A stretch of 18,780 nucleotides of DNA from Oxalobacteraceae bacterium (GCA_947487325.1 CANKWG010000016.1:1-18780); one strand, 5' to 3'; positions 5,517 to 13,943 are shown, numbered from the stretch's first letter. Translations and numbers: made by a program. The notes: generated by a model from the letters alone, not told the origin.

Positions 5517-7250
5517 ATGATGCAACCTCCTAAACTCCATGCCGACATGGCCGCTGGCGTCATTGCCCGCTTTCTGAAAGCACGCGGTGTGGATCGTATT
5601 TTTGCCCTGTGTGGTGGTCACATCATGCCGATGTGGATGCAATGCGATGCCGAAGGCATACGCATTATCGACGTACGTGATGAGCGCGCTGCAGTTTATA
5701 TGGCGCACGCGTACAGCGAGCTCACGGGTCAACTGGGTGTGGCCATGGTGACCGCTGGCCCTGGCATGACGAATGCGATGACAGGGATCGCCAACGCCCA
5801 CACGGCGCGCGCCTCAGTGCTCGTGCTATCCGGTGTACCGCCGCAGGCGCAAGAGAATCGAGGCGCTCTGCAGGATATGCCGCATGTGGACATGGTGCGA
5901 CCCATTACACGTTATGCACGTACCGTACGTGAGCCTGCGCTGGTGCTTCAAGAACTTGACGAGGCCGTATCGCGTGCGATGGGCGAGGGATGTGATCCGG
6001 GTCCGGTATATCTGGATTTTCCAACCGATACCTTGCGCGGTACTGTACCCCGCCCGGTACAACTCGCGGAGCATTTTCAGCCCAAGGCACCACTGGTGCT
6101 GCAACCTGATGCCGCTCGAATCGATGCTGCGGTCGAATTGTTGTGGTCAGCAAAACGTCCGCTCGTCATTACCGGTCGCGGTGCGCGACGTGCAAAAAAA
6201 GAGATCAACGCGCTGCTTGATCAGCTGGGTGCGGTATACCTCGACACTGGCGAGAGCAAGGGGTTGGTTGGCGACGAACATCCTTCATTCATCGGCGCGA
6301 TGCGCGGTGCTGTGATGGGCGAGGCCGATCTGGTCATTACCATTGGTCGCAAGATGGATTTTCAGCTGGCCTATGGTTCGCCGGCTGTCTTTAGCAAGGC
6401 CAAACTGTTGCGCATTGCTGATTGTCCTGGCGAGTTGCGTGATAACCGTCGCGGTGATGTTGAATTGTTTGCCCATCCGGCAGCGGCGATCAGCGCCATT
6501 CTCAAAGCAGCAGCACAGCGCAACCCAGCGACAGATAAGGATTGGGCACGCGGCATGCGCGAGCAGCATGAATCACGCTCACGCAAGCTGCGCGAGAGCA
6601 TGGCCAATGCACCCTCCGACAGCGAAGGCAGGATTCATCCCAATCGTGTTTTGCATGAGCTGCAGGCGCGCATGAAGCCCGATGCGGTGGTGGTGGCCGA
6701 TGGCGGCGATTTTCTGAGTTTTGCACGAGTCGGTTTGTCGGGTGGCAGCTACCTAGATCCCGGTTCGCTCGGTTGTATTGGTGTGGGTACTGCGTTTGGT
6801 GTGTCTGCCAGTCTGGCTTATCCGGGTCGGCAAGTTATTGTCGCCACCGGTGATGGTGCTTTCGGTTTCAATGCAATGGAAATCGATACGGCGGTCCGAC
6901 ACGGTGCCAAGCCGCTGATCGTGGTCGCCAACAACGGCGCATGGCAGATCGAAGTACACGATCAGACAGACACGCATGGCAAAGTGGTGGGTACCCGGTT
7001 GCAGTTTGCGGACCACGCGGCCATGGCGCGCGCCTTTGGTATGCATGCACGTCGTGTCGAGCGTGCAGAAGACTTGGGCGCGGCGATTGATGAGGCGATG
7101 CAGAACCTGCCGGCTTTGTTGGATGTGATCGTGTCACCGGAAGCGAAATCATCCGACGGCAAATCGGGGCTGGCATGGATACCGGAATTACAGCCACTGA
7201 GTACGTGGGAAGTCGCCGAGCAGCAGTGGCGGAACCCAGAAGTAACATGA
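5517..7250 (+). CDS. ThDP-dependent enzyme, 2-hydroxyacyl-CoA lyase / acetolactate synthase type
   Basis: The 577-residue protein has the three domains of the acetolactate synthase superfamily. The N-terminal pyrimidine-binding domain shows FALCGGHI and RDERAA with Glu56, the residue that activates the cofactor, then TAGPGMTNAMTG. The middle domain is about 190-330. The C-terminal pyrophosphate domain has GDGAFGF (445-451) and, about 20 residues later, VVANNGAW, the ThDP/Mg motif. The GGH variant of the first motif and the C-terminal GLAWIPELQPLSTW are, from memory, typical of enzymes annotated only as thiamine pyrophosphate-binding proteins, a group that includes bacterial 2-hydroxyacyl-CoA lyases. 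With an acyl-CoA ligase directly upstream, cleavage of a 2-hydroxyacyl-CoA to formyl-CoA and an aldehyde or ketone is plausible. Genuine acetolactate synthase is less likely, since there is no small subunit gene nearby. Oxalyl-CoA decarboxylase is another relative considered. The start is one of two adjacent ATGs. Confidence 0.85.
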   Translation: MMQPPKLHADMAAGVIARFLKARGVDRIFALCGGHIMPMWMQCDAEGIRIIDVRDERAAVYMAHAYSELTGQLGVAMVTAGPGMTNAMTGIANAHTARASVLVLSGVPPQAQENRGALQDMPHVDMVRPITRYARTVREPALVLQELDEAVSRAMGEGCDPGPVYLDFPTDTLRGTVPRPVQLAEHFQPKAPLVLQPDAARIDAAVELLWSAKRPLVITGRGARRAKKEINALLDQLGAVYLDTGESKGLVGDEHPSFIGAMRGAVMGEADLVITIGRKMDFQLAYGSPAVFSKAKLLRIADCPGELRDNRRGDVELFAHPAAAISAILKAAAQRNPATDKDWARGMREQHESRSRKLRESMANAPSDSEGRIHPNRVLHELQARMKPDAVVVADGGDFLSFARVGLSGGSYLDPGSLGCIGVGTAFGVSASLAYPGRQVIVATGDGAFGFNAMEIDTAVRHGAKPLIVVANNGAWQIEVHDQTDTHGKVVGTRLQFADHAAMARAFGMHARRVERAEDLGAAIDEAMQNLPALLDVIVSPEAKSSDGKSGLAWIPELQPLSTWEVAEQQWRNPEVT

Positions 7251-7330
7251 CGTCACAATTCGGAACGCCGATGGTGTTCAAGATGTTGAGGTAAGGTTCA
7301 AGCAGTAGGCTGGTGTTTTGTCCGGCTTTT

Positions 7331-7379
7331 GCGTTAAATCGGATGGAAGTGGTAACTAACACTTCCATCCGTTTAGCGC
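7331..7379. repeat. long inverted repeat (hairpin) in the 3' region of the ligase/lyase operon
   Basis: CGGATGGAAGTG (7340-7351) and CACTTCCATCCG (7360-7371) form a perfect 12-bp stem with an 8-nt loop. After one bulged T the stem continues, with GCGTTAAA (7331-7338) against TTTAGCGC (7372-7379) including one G-T pair. It sits 80 bp after the ThDP gene and 65 bp before the terminator. It could protect the mRNA 3' end or be part of a small RNA. No T-run follows. Confidence 0.6.
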
Positions 7380-7444
7380 GGTATCCACAAGATACTCAAC
7401 AAAACAATGCAGTCAATTTAGTCTCCGTATTGGCCTATTTTCAT

Positions 7445-7471
7445 ACGACCCCTTCGGGGGTCGTTTTTTTT
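7445..7471 (+). terminator. Rho-independent terminator of the ligase/ThDP-enzyme operon
   Basis: ACGACCCC (7445-7452), loop TTCG, GGGGTCGT (7457-7464), then a run of eight Ts. This is a textbook terminator on the plus strand. The minus-strand exit is not U-rich, so it should not stop the convergent RTX gene. Confidence 0.95.
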
Positions 7472-7535
7472 AGGGCCGTTTATAAGTATGTTGCTTTCAT
7501 TGAAAGGTCGTGACTGTCAAAAAGCTGTTAAGTAA

Positions 7536-10500
7536 TCAGCCAAAGAGATTTGTATAGCTGTCATATAAATTGGTTTGCGAATTACTGAAACCAACAAGAA
7601 GAAAATCATCCTGTAGCGTCAGAGACCCAGCTGACGGGCCCTTTACCACAATATGTTGAGTAAACCCTGCATCACGAACATAAACGTTCGTTATATTCCC
7701 GTCATTAAATATCTGAAAATTACTTGAATTGAGATTGCCGTACGATCGTAGATCAATTTTATCTTCGCCGCCGACGCCAAAATCTTGAATGGTATCAACT
7801 TGGGTAATTGCAGAAGATAACAAGAAAGAAATTTTTGAGAATACAAAAACATCGGTGCCACTACCTCCCTCGAGCAAATCATTGCCAAACCCGCCGTCAA
7901 TGATGTCGTTGCCGCCGCCCGCAAAAATAGAGTCTTCTCCCTGTACGCTCCAGAAAATATTATCTTCATCATTTCCGAAAATAACGTCATCGCCTTTTCC
8001 AGTTCTGACTGAAAGAATATTGGTGTAGTCATCGCTCAATACAGGTGTTGAAGAACCGTTTTTGAAAAGGGTTGCATTTCCGCTTGTCGATTCAAGATTA
8101 ATAGTTAATCCCTCAAGAAATGCTAGGCCGTCAATAATGTCGTAGGTAGCAATGGAATAGCCATTTGAAGTAGTGCCATCAATCTTGTTGTAACCTGAGC
8201 CCCCTCGGATATAGTTAATTCCATCTCCGCCAATCAGAACATCGTTACCACCGCCGCCAAAAATAGAGTCGTCGCCTTTGCCTCCGTCGATACGGTTATT
8301 GTTAGCGTCTCCCGTTATTTTTTCCGAAAGGTCACTTCCAACAAGGTTTTCAAAATTATTAAAACCACTGCTGCCATTCAAGTTGATCTCTTTTACAGCC
8401 GTTCCGATATTCCCTGAACTGAAATTTACATATAGCGTATCTATACCCGCACCCCCATCAATAAATACATCTTTTCCCAGTTCCGCATGAATGACATCAT
8501 TTCCACCGCCACCCGATAAGCTATCTGCGCCATCACCACCAATCAGTACATTATCCTGATCATCGCCAGTGAGCATATCGTTACCTGAGCTGCCAGTCAG
8601 GTTTTCTATGGAGATCAAGGCGTCTGTATCGCTGACCTGCGAATTACTACTTCTAACGGAGGCTTCTCCGGTTAATAAATTAGCGTCTACATAGTTGCCC
8701 GTCAGTAAATAGTTGTATGACACGGTATCTATACCAAGGCCGCCATTAATCACATTGCTGGTATAATTACCTTGCAAAATGTCATCGAATTGACTGCCCT
8801 GCAAGTTTTCTATCGAATCCAAATTTGAAGAAAAAATTAATGCTGCGTTGCTATTAGAAATGTTTTTAGTAATTCCTCTCGCAAGACTCGCATCTATGCC
8901 GGACTTGGCTTCACTAAAATCAGCAGAATCAATACCATCTCCGCCATAGAAATTATTCGACCCTTCGAAGTCGATAAACCAGTCATTTCCTGTACCACCA
9001 AAGAGTTGATCATTGCCTTTGCCGCCGATCAATCGGTCATCTTCTGCGTCCCCGTAGAGCTGGTCATTACCGTTGTCACCGATCAAAATGTCATTACCGT
9101 CCAACCCTTGTAGCAAATCATTGCCGTTGCGTCCCTCAATCCGGTTGCTTTTATTACTGCCAGACAATTGATCATTAAATTCGCTGGCAATGATGTTTTC
9201 AATAGAAATTAAAATATCTGCATCGCTACCGGAATTTATGCCCTGAATGTTCAGCCCGCCGGACAGACCTTCGGTTGCAAGGCGATAATCGACCGCATCT
9301 GAGCCATCACCGCCGTCAAGAAAATCACTTCCTTCATGACCAATCAGAATGTCATCGCCGCCATTACCATACAAAGAGTCCGCGCCTGTGAAGCCTTCAA
9401 GCGTATTTTTTGAATCATTTCCTTCAATATAATCATTACCACGACTACCTTTTATGTTTTCTATTTCAAATATTTGATCAGTTTCAAGTTGTATCCCGAA
9501 ATTATCAAATACATTGCTGCGTTCTAAAATTAATGAGACTGTGACATGTTGATTCAAAGGAAGATAAGAAAAATTCACTGTATCGATGCCATTACCACCG
9601 TTAATGATGTCATCGCCATGAAAGCCAAATAGAAGGTCATTGCCACCCAAGCCATGTAGCTCGTTCTTTTTGTTGCTGCCATAGATCACATCATCAAAAT
9701 TTGATCCAATGGCATTTTCTACTGAAATCAGTTTATTTTCGCTTTCAATCGTTCGTTCATCTGGGCTTACTCCGGGGATGTATAAAAGCCCATAGCTCTC
9801 GATGCGAGCCACATTTGAACTTAAATCGATGATTGCAACAGGGGAATTTAAGAATCCCCGATCAAAATTCTCATAAGAAATCGTATCGTCAGATTCGCCT
9901 CCATTGAATGTGTTATCTCCATTCCAATCTGTAAAGGTATCGTTGCCAGCTCCACCCTGTAAATCATCGTTTCCGTTGCCGCCGTTCAGTTGATCATTAC
10001 CAACGCCACCATTTAATTGATCATTACCGTCATCTCCGAACAGATAATCATCGCCGGCGTCGCCATTGATCACGTCACTGCCGCCACCGCCATAAATTGT
10101 ATTGATGTCAGCATCACCGACCAGTAAATCGGTATTCCAACCGCCTCTGATATTTTCTATACCGCTGAAAACGTCATCGCCGAAAGTACTCAGGCTAGTG
10201 CCGCGTTTGAGATCGATATCGATAGCAGCGCTATGATCTGAAAAGTCGATCGTATCGTTACCCAGGCCGCCATGGATTTGATCGTTACCTTGACCGCCAA
10301 TTAACTGATCGTTACCATCACCACCTAAAAGATCATCATCGCCAGCTTCACCATTGATCTGATCATTTCCAGCGCCGCCATTAATGATGTTTGCGCCAGC
10401 GTCACCCGTCAGTTGATCAGCATTTGAGCCACCAATAATATTTTCTATGCCGCTTAAAGTGTCATTACCGAAAGTATTCAGGCTGATGGGGCTTCTGAGG

Positions 10501-12173
10501 TCTACAACGACGTAACTGCTACGATCTGAAAAGTCGATCGTATCGTTACCCAGGCCGCCATCAATTTGATTATTACCTTCACCGCCATTTAATTGATCGT
10601 CACCTTCGCCACCCAATAGAAAATCATTGCCGACACCACCCCGCAGCGTATCGTTGCCTAGGCCGCCATAGATTTGATCGTTACCTTCACCGCCATTTAA
10701 TTGATCGTCACCTTCGTCGCCCGCAAGAAAATCATTACCAATGCCACCCAGCAGCGTATCGTCACCCAGGCCGCCGTTTAATTGATCGTCACCTTCACCG
10801 CCATTTAATTGATCGTCACCTTCGTCGCCCCAAAGAAAATCATTGCCGATTCCGCCCCGCATCGTATCGTTTCCGCCGTTGCCATAAAGACGTGAAAATG
10901 CGGCGTTACTCTCGATAACATTACTTAACGCATTTCCGTAACCTTCAAAATAATCGGCATTGCCGACATGAGACAAATTTTCTACTTGGTCGAATAGCCC
11001 ATAGATTCGACCGCTGGTTTGCACTGTGTCATTGCCGCCGTTTTCTAGTTCGGTAACGGTATCGAGCGTGTCCGAAACGACATACACATCATTGCCCACG
11101 CCACCGATCAGATGGTCCTGACCTTCTCCGCCATAGATTTGATCGTTACCTTCGTCGCCTGCAAGAAAATCATTGCCGAGACCACCCTGCAGCGTATCGT
11201 CACCCAGTCCGCCGTTTAACTGATCGTCGCCTTCACCGCCATTTAATTGATCGTCACCTTGGTCGCCCCAAAGAAAATCATTGCCAGTGCCAGCTCGCAG
11301 CGTATCGTTTCCTTCATTGCCATAAAGGCGTGAAAATGCGGCATTACTCTCGATAACATTATTTAATGAATTTCCGTAACCTTCGAAATAAGCGGCATTG
11401 CCGACATGAGATAGATTTTCTATTTGTTCGAATAGCCCAAAGATTCGACCGCTGGTTCGTACTGTGTCATTACCACCGTTTTCCAGTTCGGTAATGGTAT
11501 CGAACGCGTCCGAGATGATATACACATCATTGCCCGCGCCACCGATCAGAGTGTCTTGACCGTCACCACCATTTAGTAAGTCATTGCCATTGCCACCGAC
11601 TAAGCGATCGTTACCGCCTAACCCCATCAGGGTGTCGTCGCCGTCGAGTCCCTCTAAAACATCATCGCCTGTGCCGCCGACTAATTGATTGTTGATTGCG
11701 TTACCGATGCCATGAAATGCGCCTACGTTACGGTTAATTAACACTTCAATATTTGCGCCGAGTGTGTAATTAGATATTGACGTGTTCATGATGATGGCAT
11801 CGTCACCTTCGTTCCTGTATTCAACGACAGTGTCGTTACCGTCAATAAAATAGATGTCATTGCCTCCGTTACCCGTCATTTGATCGGCACCTGTACCACC
11901 GTCAAGCGTGTCGTTGCCGGTTCCGCCAAGCAATGTGTCGTTACCCGTGCCGCCTAGTAAAATATCGTCACCTGCACCGCCGCTGAGTATGTCGTTTCCA
12001 GCGCCACCGTCTAGTACATCATTTCCGGCGCCACCAATCATTATGTTGTTTCTACTGTTGCCAATCAGGGTGTCATTGCCGCTGGTCCCTATAGTGGTTG
12101 AATTTGCGATGGTATTGATGAGGTTGTAGCCGCTCTGCAATGCACGAATGATTGCGTCGATGTTGAATAGCAT
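7536..12173 (-). CDS. giant RTX calcium-binding repeat protein, 1545 aa
   Basis: Nearly the whole protein is glycine- and aspartate-rich nonapeptide repeats of the GGxGxDxLx kind, which fold as calcium-loaded parallel beta-rolls outside the cell. Residues 1-30 (MLFNIDAIIRALQSGYNLIN...) are a short non-repeat lead. No protease, lipase, lyase or toxin domain is visible. The first part alternates repeats with modules of the type SDxxDTxTELENGGNDTV; the middle and C-terminal part alternates them with about eight modules reading like IDTxxFS...SIENLxGSxxDDxLxG. The end resembles a serralysin-type C-terminal domain (DTIQDFGVGGEDKIDL) with an uncleaved type I secretion signal. There is no N-terminal Sec signal, so export by an ABC/membrane-fusion/TolC system is expected; none is encoded here. 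The start has AAAGGAG before the ATG. The gene looks AT-richer than its neighbours. A role as adhesin, S-layer-like or biofilm protein is inference only. Confidence 0.93.
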   Translation of the reverse strand: MLFNIDAIIRALQSGYNLINTIANSTTIGTSGNDTLIGNSRNNIMIGGAGNDVLDGGAGNDILSGGAGDDILLGGTGNDTLLGGTGNDTLDGGTGADQMTGNGGNDIYFIDGNDTVVEYRNEGDDAIIMNTSISNYTLGANIEVLINRNVGAFHGIGNAINNQLVGGTGDDVLEGLDGDDTLMGLGGNDRLVGGNGNDLLNGGDGQDTLIGGAGNDVYIISDAFDTITELENGGNDTVRTSGRIFGLFEQIENLSHVGNAAYFEGYGNSLNNVIESNAAFSRLYGNEGNDTLRAGTGNDFLWGDQGDDQLNGGEGDDQLNGGLGDDTLQGGLGNDFLAGDEGNDQIYGGEGQDHLIGGVGNDVYVVSDTLDTVTELENGGNDTVQTSGRIYGLFDQVENLSHVGNADYFEGYGNALSNVIESNAAFSRLYGNGGNDTMRGGIGNDFLWGDEGDDQLNGGEGDDQLNGGLGDDTLLGGIGNDFLAGDEGDDQLNGGEGNDQIYGGLGNDTLRGGVGNDFLLGGEGDDQLNGGEGNNQIDGGLGNDTIDFSDRSSYVVVDLRSPISLNTFGNDTLSGIENIIGGSNADQLTGDAGANIINGGAGNDQINGEAGDDDLLGGDGNDQLIGGQGNDQIHGGLGNDTIDFSDHSAAIDIDLKRGTSLSTFGDDVFSGIENIRGGWNTDLLVGDADINTIYGGGGSDVINGDAGDDYLFGDDGNDQLNGGVGNDQLNGGNGNDDLQGGAGNDTFTDWNGDNTFNGGESDDTISYENFDRGFLNSPVAIIDLSSNVARIESYGLLYIPGVSPDERTIESENKLISVENAIGSNFDDVIYGSNKKNELHGLGGNDLLFGFHGDDIINGGNGIDTVNFSYLPLNQHVTVSLILERSNVFDNFGIQLETDQIFEIENIKGSRGNDYIEGNDSKNTLEGFTGADSLYGNGGDDILIGHEGSDFLDGGDGSDAVDYRLATEGLSGGLNIQGINSGSDADILISIENIIASEFNDQLSGSNKSNRIEGRNGNDLLQGLDGNDILIGDNGNDQLYGDAEDDRLIGGKGNDQLFGGTGNDWFIDFEGSNNFYGGDGIDSADFSEAKSGIDASLARGITKNISNSNAALIFSSNLDSIENLQGSQFDDILQGNYTSNVINGGLGIDTVSYNYLLTGNYVDANLLTGEASVRSSNSQVSDTDALISIENLTGSSGNDMLTGDDQDNVLIGGDGADSLSGGGGNDVIHAELGKDVFIDGGAGIDTLYVNFSSGNIGTAVKEINLNGSSGFNNFENLVGSDLSEKITGDANNNRIDGGKGDDSIFGGGGNDVLIGGDGINYIRGGSGYNKIDGTTSNGYSIATYDIIDGLAFLEGLTINLESTSGNATLFKNGSSTPVLSDDYTNILSVRTGKGDDVIFGNDEDNIFWSVQGEDSIFAGGGNDIIDGGFGNDLLEGGSGTDVFVFSKISFLLSSAITQVDTIQDFGVGGEDKIDLRSYGNLNSSNFQIFNDGNITNVYVRDAGFTQHIVVKGPSAGSLTLQDDFLLVGFSNSQTNLYDSYTNLFG
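9975..10550 (-). repeat. tandem duplication of a 288-bp (96-aa) unit in the RTX gene
   Basis: Copies at 10263-10550 and 9975-10262 both start GNDTIDFSD and carry SGIEN at the same offset. The first 25 bases or so are nearly identical at DNA level, while the interiors are more diverged than in the 438-bp repeat, so this duplication is older. Confidence 0.75.
10659..11534 (-). repeat. tandem duplication of a 438-bp (146-aa) unit in the RTX gene
   Basis: Copy 1 (11097-11534) and copy 2 (10659-11096) both begin GNDVY..SD and share stretches such as NVIESNAAFSRLYGN and DDQLNGGEGDDQLNGGLGDD. By eye about 85% of the first 130 residues are identical, and the offset is exactly 438 bases. This is a recent in-frame duplication. 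Confidence 0.85.
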
Positions 12174-12527
12174 GTCCGTCTCCTTTGGATCAGAAAATGA
12201 CGTGGTCGGTCATTCTTCCGAATACTGGTGTGCGTCGGAAAATTTCAAGTAGTGTTTTGGTTGAGCAAGAGGCTTGTGTAAGCGGCGCTCGTTTTGACAA
12301 AGCTTTTGCAGTATTTGTTGCGGGCGGGAGATAGTCAAATGCCGCGAGATACTAGTGTGTGTTGCTTTTGCGGGGCTGGCTTAGTCTGAGGTCGGACACA
12401 AAGCGACTGCCTAGCATTGAAAAACAGGCCAGAGCGTTTTGATGTTCAGACGCCTTGGTCGCGCTTTGTGTTTGTTGTACGGAGGCTGCGTTTTTGCGTC
12501 AGACTTTTGGGTGCATGAAGGTAGCTA
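12174..12527. other. intergenic region upstream of the RTX gene, with a spaced inverted repeat
   Basis: About 350 bases hold the RTX 5' region (minus strand) and no supportable gene. A plus-strand open frame from 12439 lacks a ribosome site and runs through the speDE terminator. ACACAAAGCG (12396-12405) is inverted at 12462-12471, enclosing 56 bases. It may be the base of a folded leader RNA for the RTX gene or a binding-site pair. I recognise no known riboswitch. Confidence 0.3.
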
Positions 12528-12561
12528 TAAAAAGATGGCTGCAAGAAAAGGCAGCCATCTT
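12528..12561 (-). terminator. Rho-independent terminator of the AdoMetDC-spermidine synthase gene
   Basis: AAGATGGCTGC (12532-12542) and GCAGCCATCTT (12551-12561) form a perfect 11-bp stem with an 8-nt loop. Read on the minus strand the stem runs into TTTTTAT, and it lies about 22 bp after the stop codon. Confidence 0.9.
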
Positions 12562-12583
12562 CTTGAGTGGTTGCGCGAAATGC

Positions 12584-13819
12584 CTAGTCCAGTAACTTCT
12601 GAAAATAGCCGGGTAGCGCGAACAGGCCTTGATGGGTCGCGGGATTGTAGTAATTAAGATCGGTCAACTTGGCGGAGGTGATGACACCGGCGATCTGTGT
12701 GGTATCGGCTTTACGCGGATCGAGATCGTTACTGCAGACCGCGAATGACCAGTAAGTTCCATAGAGTGGAATGTACAGACCCATCGGTGCGACGATATTG
12801 AAATTATTCTTTAGCCGTTGGTACAGCATGGAGACGACATCTGGACGAAAAATGGGTGACGCGGTATGCAGCACCATCGCACCGCCCGGGTTGAGAAGTT
12901 TTTTCACTGAGGAAAAAAACTCAGCGGTATAGAGCGCCGATGCGGGTGTGTCCGGGTCGGTGAGGTCTAGTAAGACGAGATCGAAACGCTCGGACGTGTC
13001 ACGCACATACGCTAAGCCATCGCCAATGCGGACTTCAACGCGCGGATCATCCAGCGCACCGTGATGAATATTCTGAAAATACTCGCGCGCGACACGGATG
13101 ACGACCTCATCGAGTTCAGCAATAACGACGCGCTGGACACTGGGGTATTTCAGTAGTTCTTCGGCTGCACCACCATCGCCACCACCCAGTATCAGGACTT
13201 GCGCGACCTTGCCATGACTGGCGGCCGCCGGATGCACCAGTGCTTCATGATAAAAAAATTCTTCTTTTTCCGAAGTCATGTAGTCGCCATCGAGACGGAA
13301 CAGTCGTCCGAATTGTGGTGACTCATGCACCTCGATCAGCTGGTAGGGAGATTGTTCGCGATACAGCACGGGTCCGAGCTGATAGCCATAGGCGCTGTGC
13401 TCGTTCAACCATTCCTGGCCGAGGTTTTGTGTAGGGCGCGCTGCCCCGACTTCTCCGCGTCGCAGGCTCTGTTGATGGGCTTGTGCAGGATCGAACATGG
13501 CCGTCATAGCGTCCAGAAGTTGCGACGCTTTTTTGCTGTTATCGCCTGAAAAATTACAGACATAAACATCTAGCGTAACGGCGGACTGCTCTGGCCAGGT
13601 GTGCAGCGCGAGGTGTGATTCGGCGAGAAGTATGGTGCCCGTCACGCCGCCGGGGGCATTGCCCATTCCGGGGAATTTCACAAAGGTTTCGCCGACTACG
13701 GTCAGGCCGCAGCTGTTTACCAAATCAAGACATGCTTGGCGAAGCCCCGCATCGTCGGACATTAGTTGTAGGTTGTTACGGCAGCCTGATAGATCTGCGG
13801 TGAGATGAATGCCTTGCAT
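12584..13819 (-). CDS. speDE: S-adenosylmethionine decarboxylase-spermidine synthase fusion
   Basis: One 411-residue protein carries both steps that turn putrescine and S-adenosylmethionine into spermidine. Residues 1-112 are a class 1b (SpeD) decarboxylase. LLAESHLALHTWPE places the pyruvoyl-forming Ser68 after Glu67, with His73 and Cys88 at the same spacing as the Ser63/His68/Cys83 set of the Thermotoga enzyme. After a linker (about 113-135) residues 136-411 are a spermidine synthase: the decarboxylated-AdoMet loop GGGDGG (212-217), EEFFYHEALVHP (186-197) and DLTDPD (285-290) with the catalytic Asp. Self-cleavage at Glu67-Ser68 would free a short beta chain and leave the synthase attached to the pyruvoyl alpha chain. 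Fusions of these two enzymes are known from scattered bacteria. The gene is monocistronic with its own terminator. The ribosome site is weak. Confidence 0.93.
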   Translation of the reverse strand: MQGIHLTADLSGCRNNLQLMSDDAGLRQACLDLVNSCGLTVVGETFVKFPGMGNAPGGVTGTILLAESHLALHTWPEQSAVTLDVYVCNFSGDNSKKASQLLDAMTAMFDPAQAHQQSLRRGEVGAARPTQNLGQEWLNEHSAYGYQLGPVLYREQSPYQLIEVHESPQFGRLFRLDGDYMTSEKEEFFYHEALVHPAAASHGKVAQVLILGGGDGGAAEELLKYPSVQRVVIAELDEVVIRVAREYFQNIHHGALDDPRVEVRIGDGLAYVRDTSERFDLVLLDLTDPDTPASALYTAEFFSSVKKLLNPGGAMVLHTASPIFRPDVVSMLYQRLKNNFNIVAPMGLYIPLYGTYWSFAVCSNDLDPRKADTTQIAGVITSAKLTDLNYYNPATHQGLFALPGYFQKLLD

Positions 13820-13943
13820 TTTTTGATTAGATTTAGCGTTTAGATAACAAGTTAGTATTGGATTGTGCCATCAAAACCAGGTCGGGCAAAATGACGGTAT
13901 GGGTAAGTGATATTTCATTATTTAAATAAAAACATTCGCTGAC
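13820..13943. other. divergent promoter region between speDE and the alpha/beta hydrolase gene
   Basis: The 124 AT-rich bases must drive speDE leftward and the hydrolase rightward. No box pair is good enough to call. Neither start codon has a strong Shine-Dalgarno sequence, so either transcript could be leaderless or have a short leader. Confidence 0.3.

Noticed and set aside
5833..6315. 160-codon plus-strand open frame within the ThDP-enzyme gene
   Set aside because: It is an out-of-frame shadow rich in Arg, Cys and Trp, with no conserved features, inside a confident coding sequence.
5517..7250. Calling the ThDP enzyme oxalyl-CoA decarboxylase with an oxalyl-CoA ligase partner
   Set aside because: The early motif (CGGHI and RDERAA) and the C-terminal segment do not match oxalyl-CoA decarboxylase as I recall it (GVVGIPITN, RHEQHAG), and no formyl-CoA transferase lies nearby. 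It is left as a 2-hydroxyacyl-CoA lyase/acetolactate synthase type.
9900..12080. CRISPR-like or minisatellite array from the regularly spaced similar short sequences
   Set aside because: The repeats are coding, imperfect, in steps of 27 bases and multiples of it (nine codons), and encode GGxGxDxLx motifs.
11908..12129. Pro/Ser-rich plus-strand ORF opposite the RTX repeats
   Set aside because: The PVPPS-type repetition is simply the complement of the Gly/Asp RTX repeats.
12439..12657. Small plus-strand ORF of 72 codons
   Set aside because: It has no Shine-Dalgarno sequence, runs through the terminator of speDE and overlaps the 3' end of speDE in antisense.
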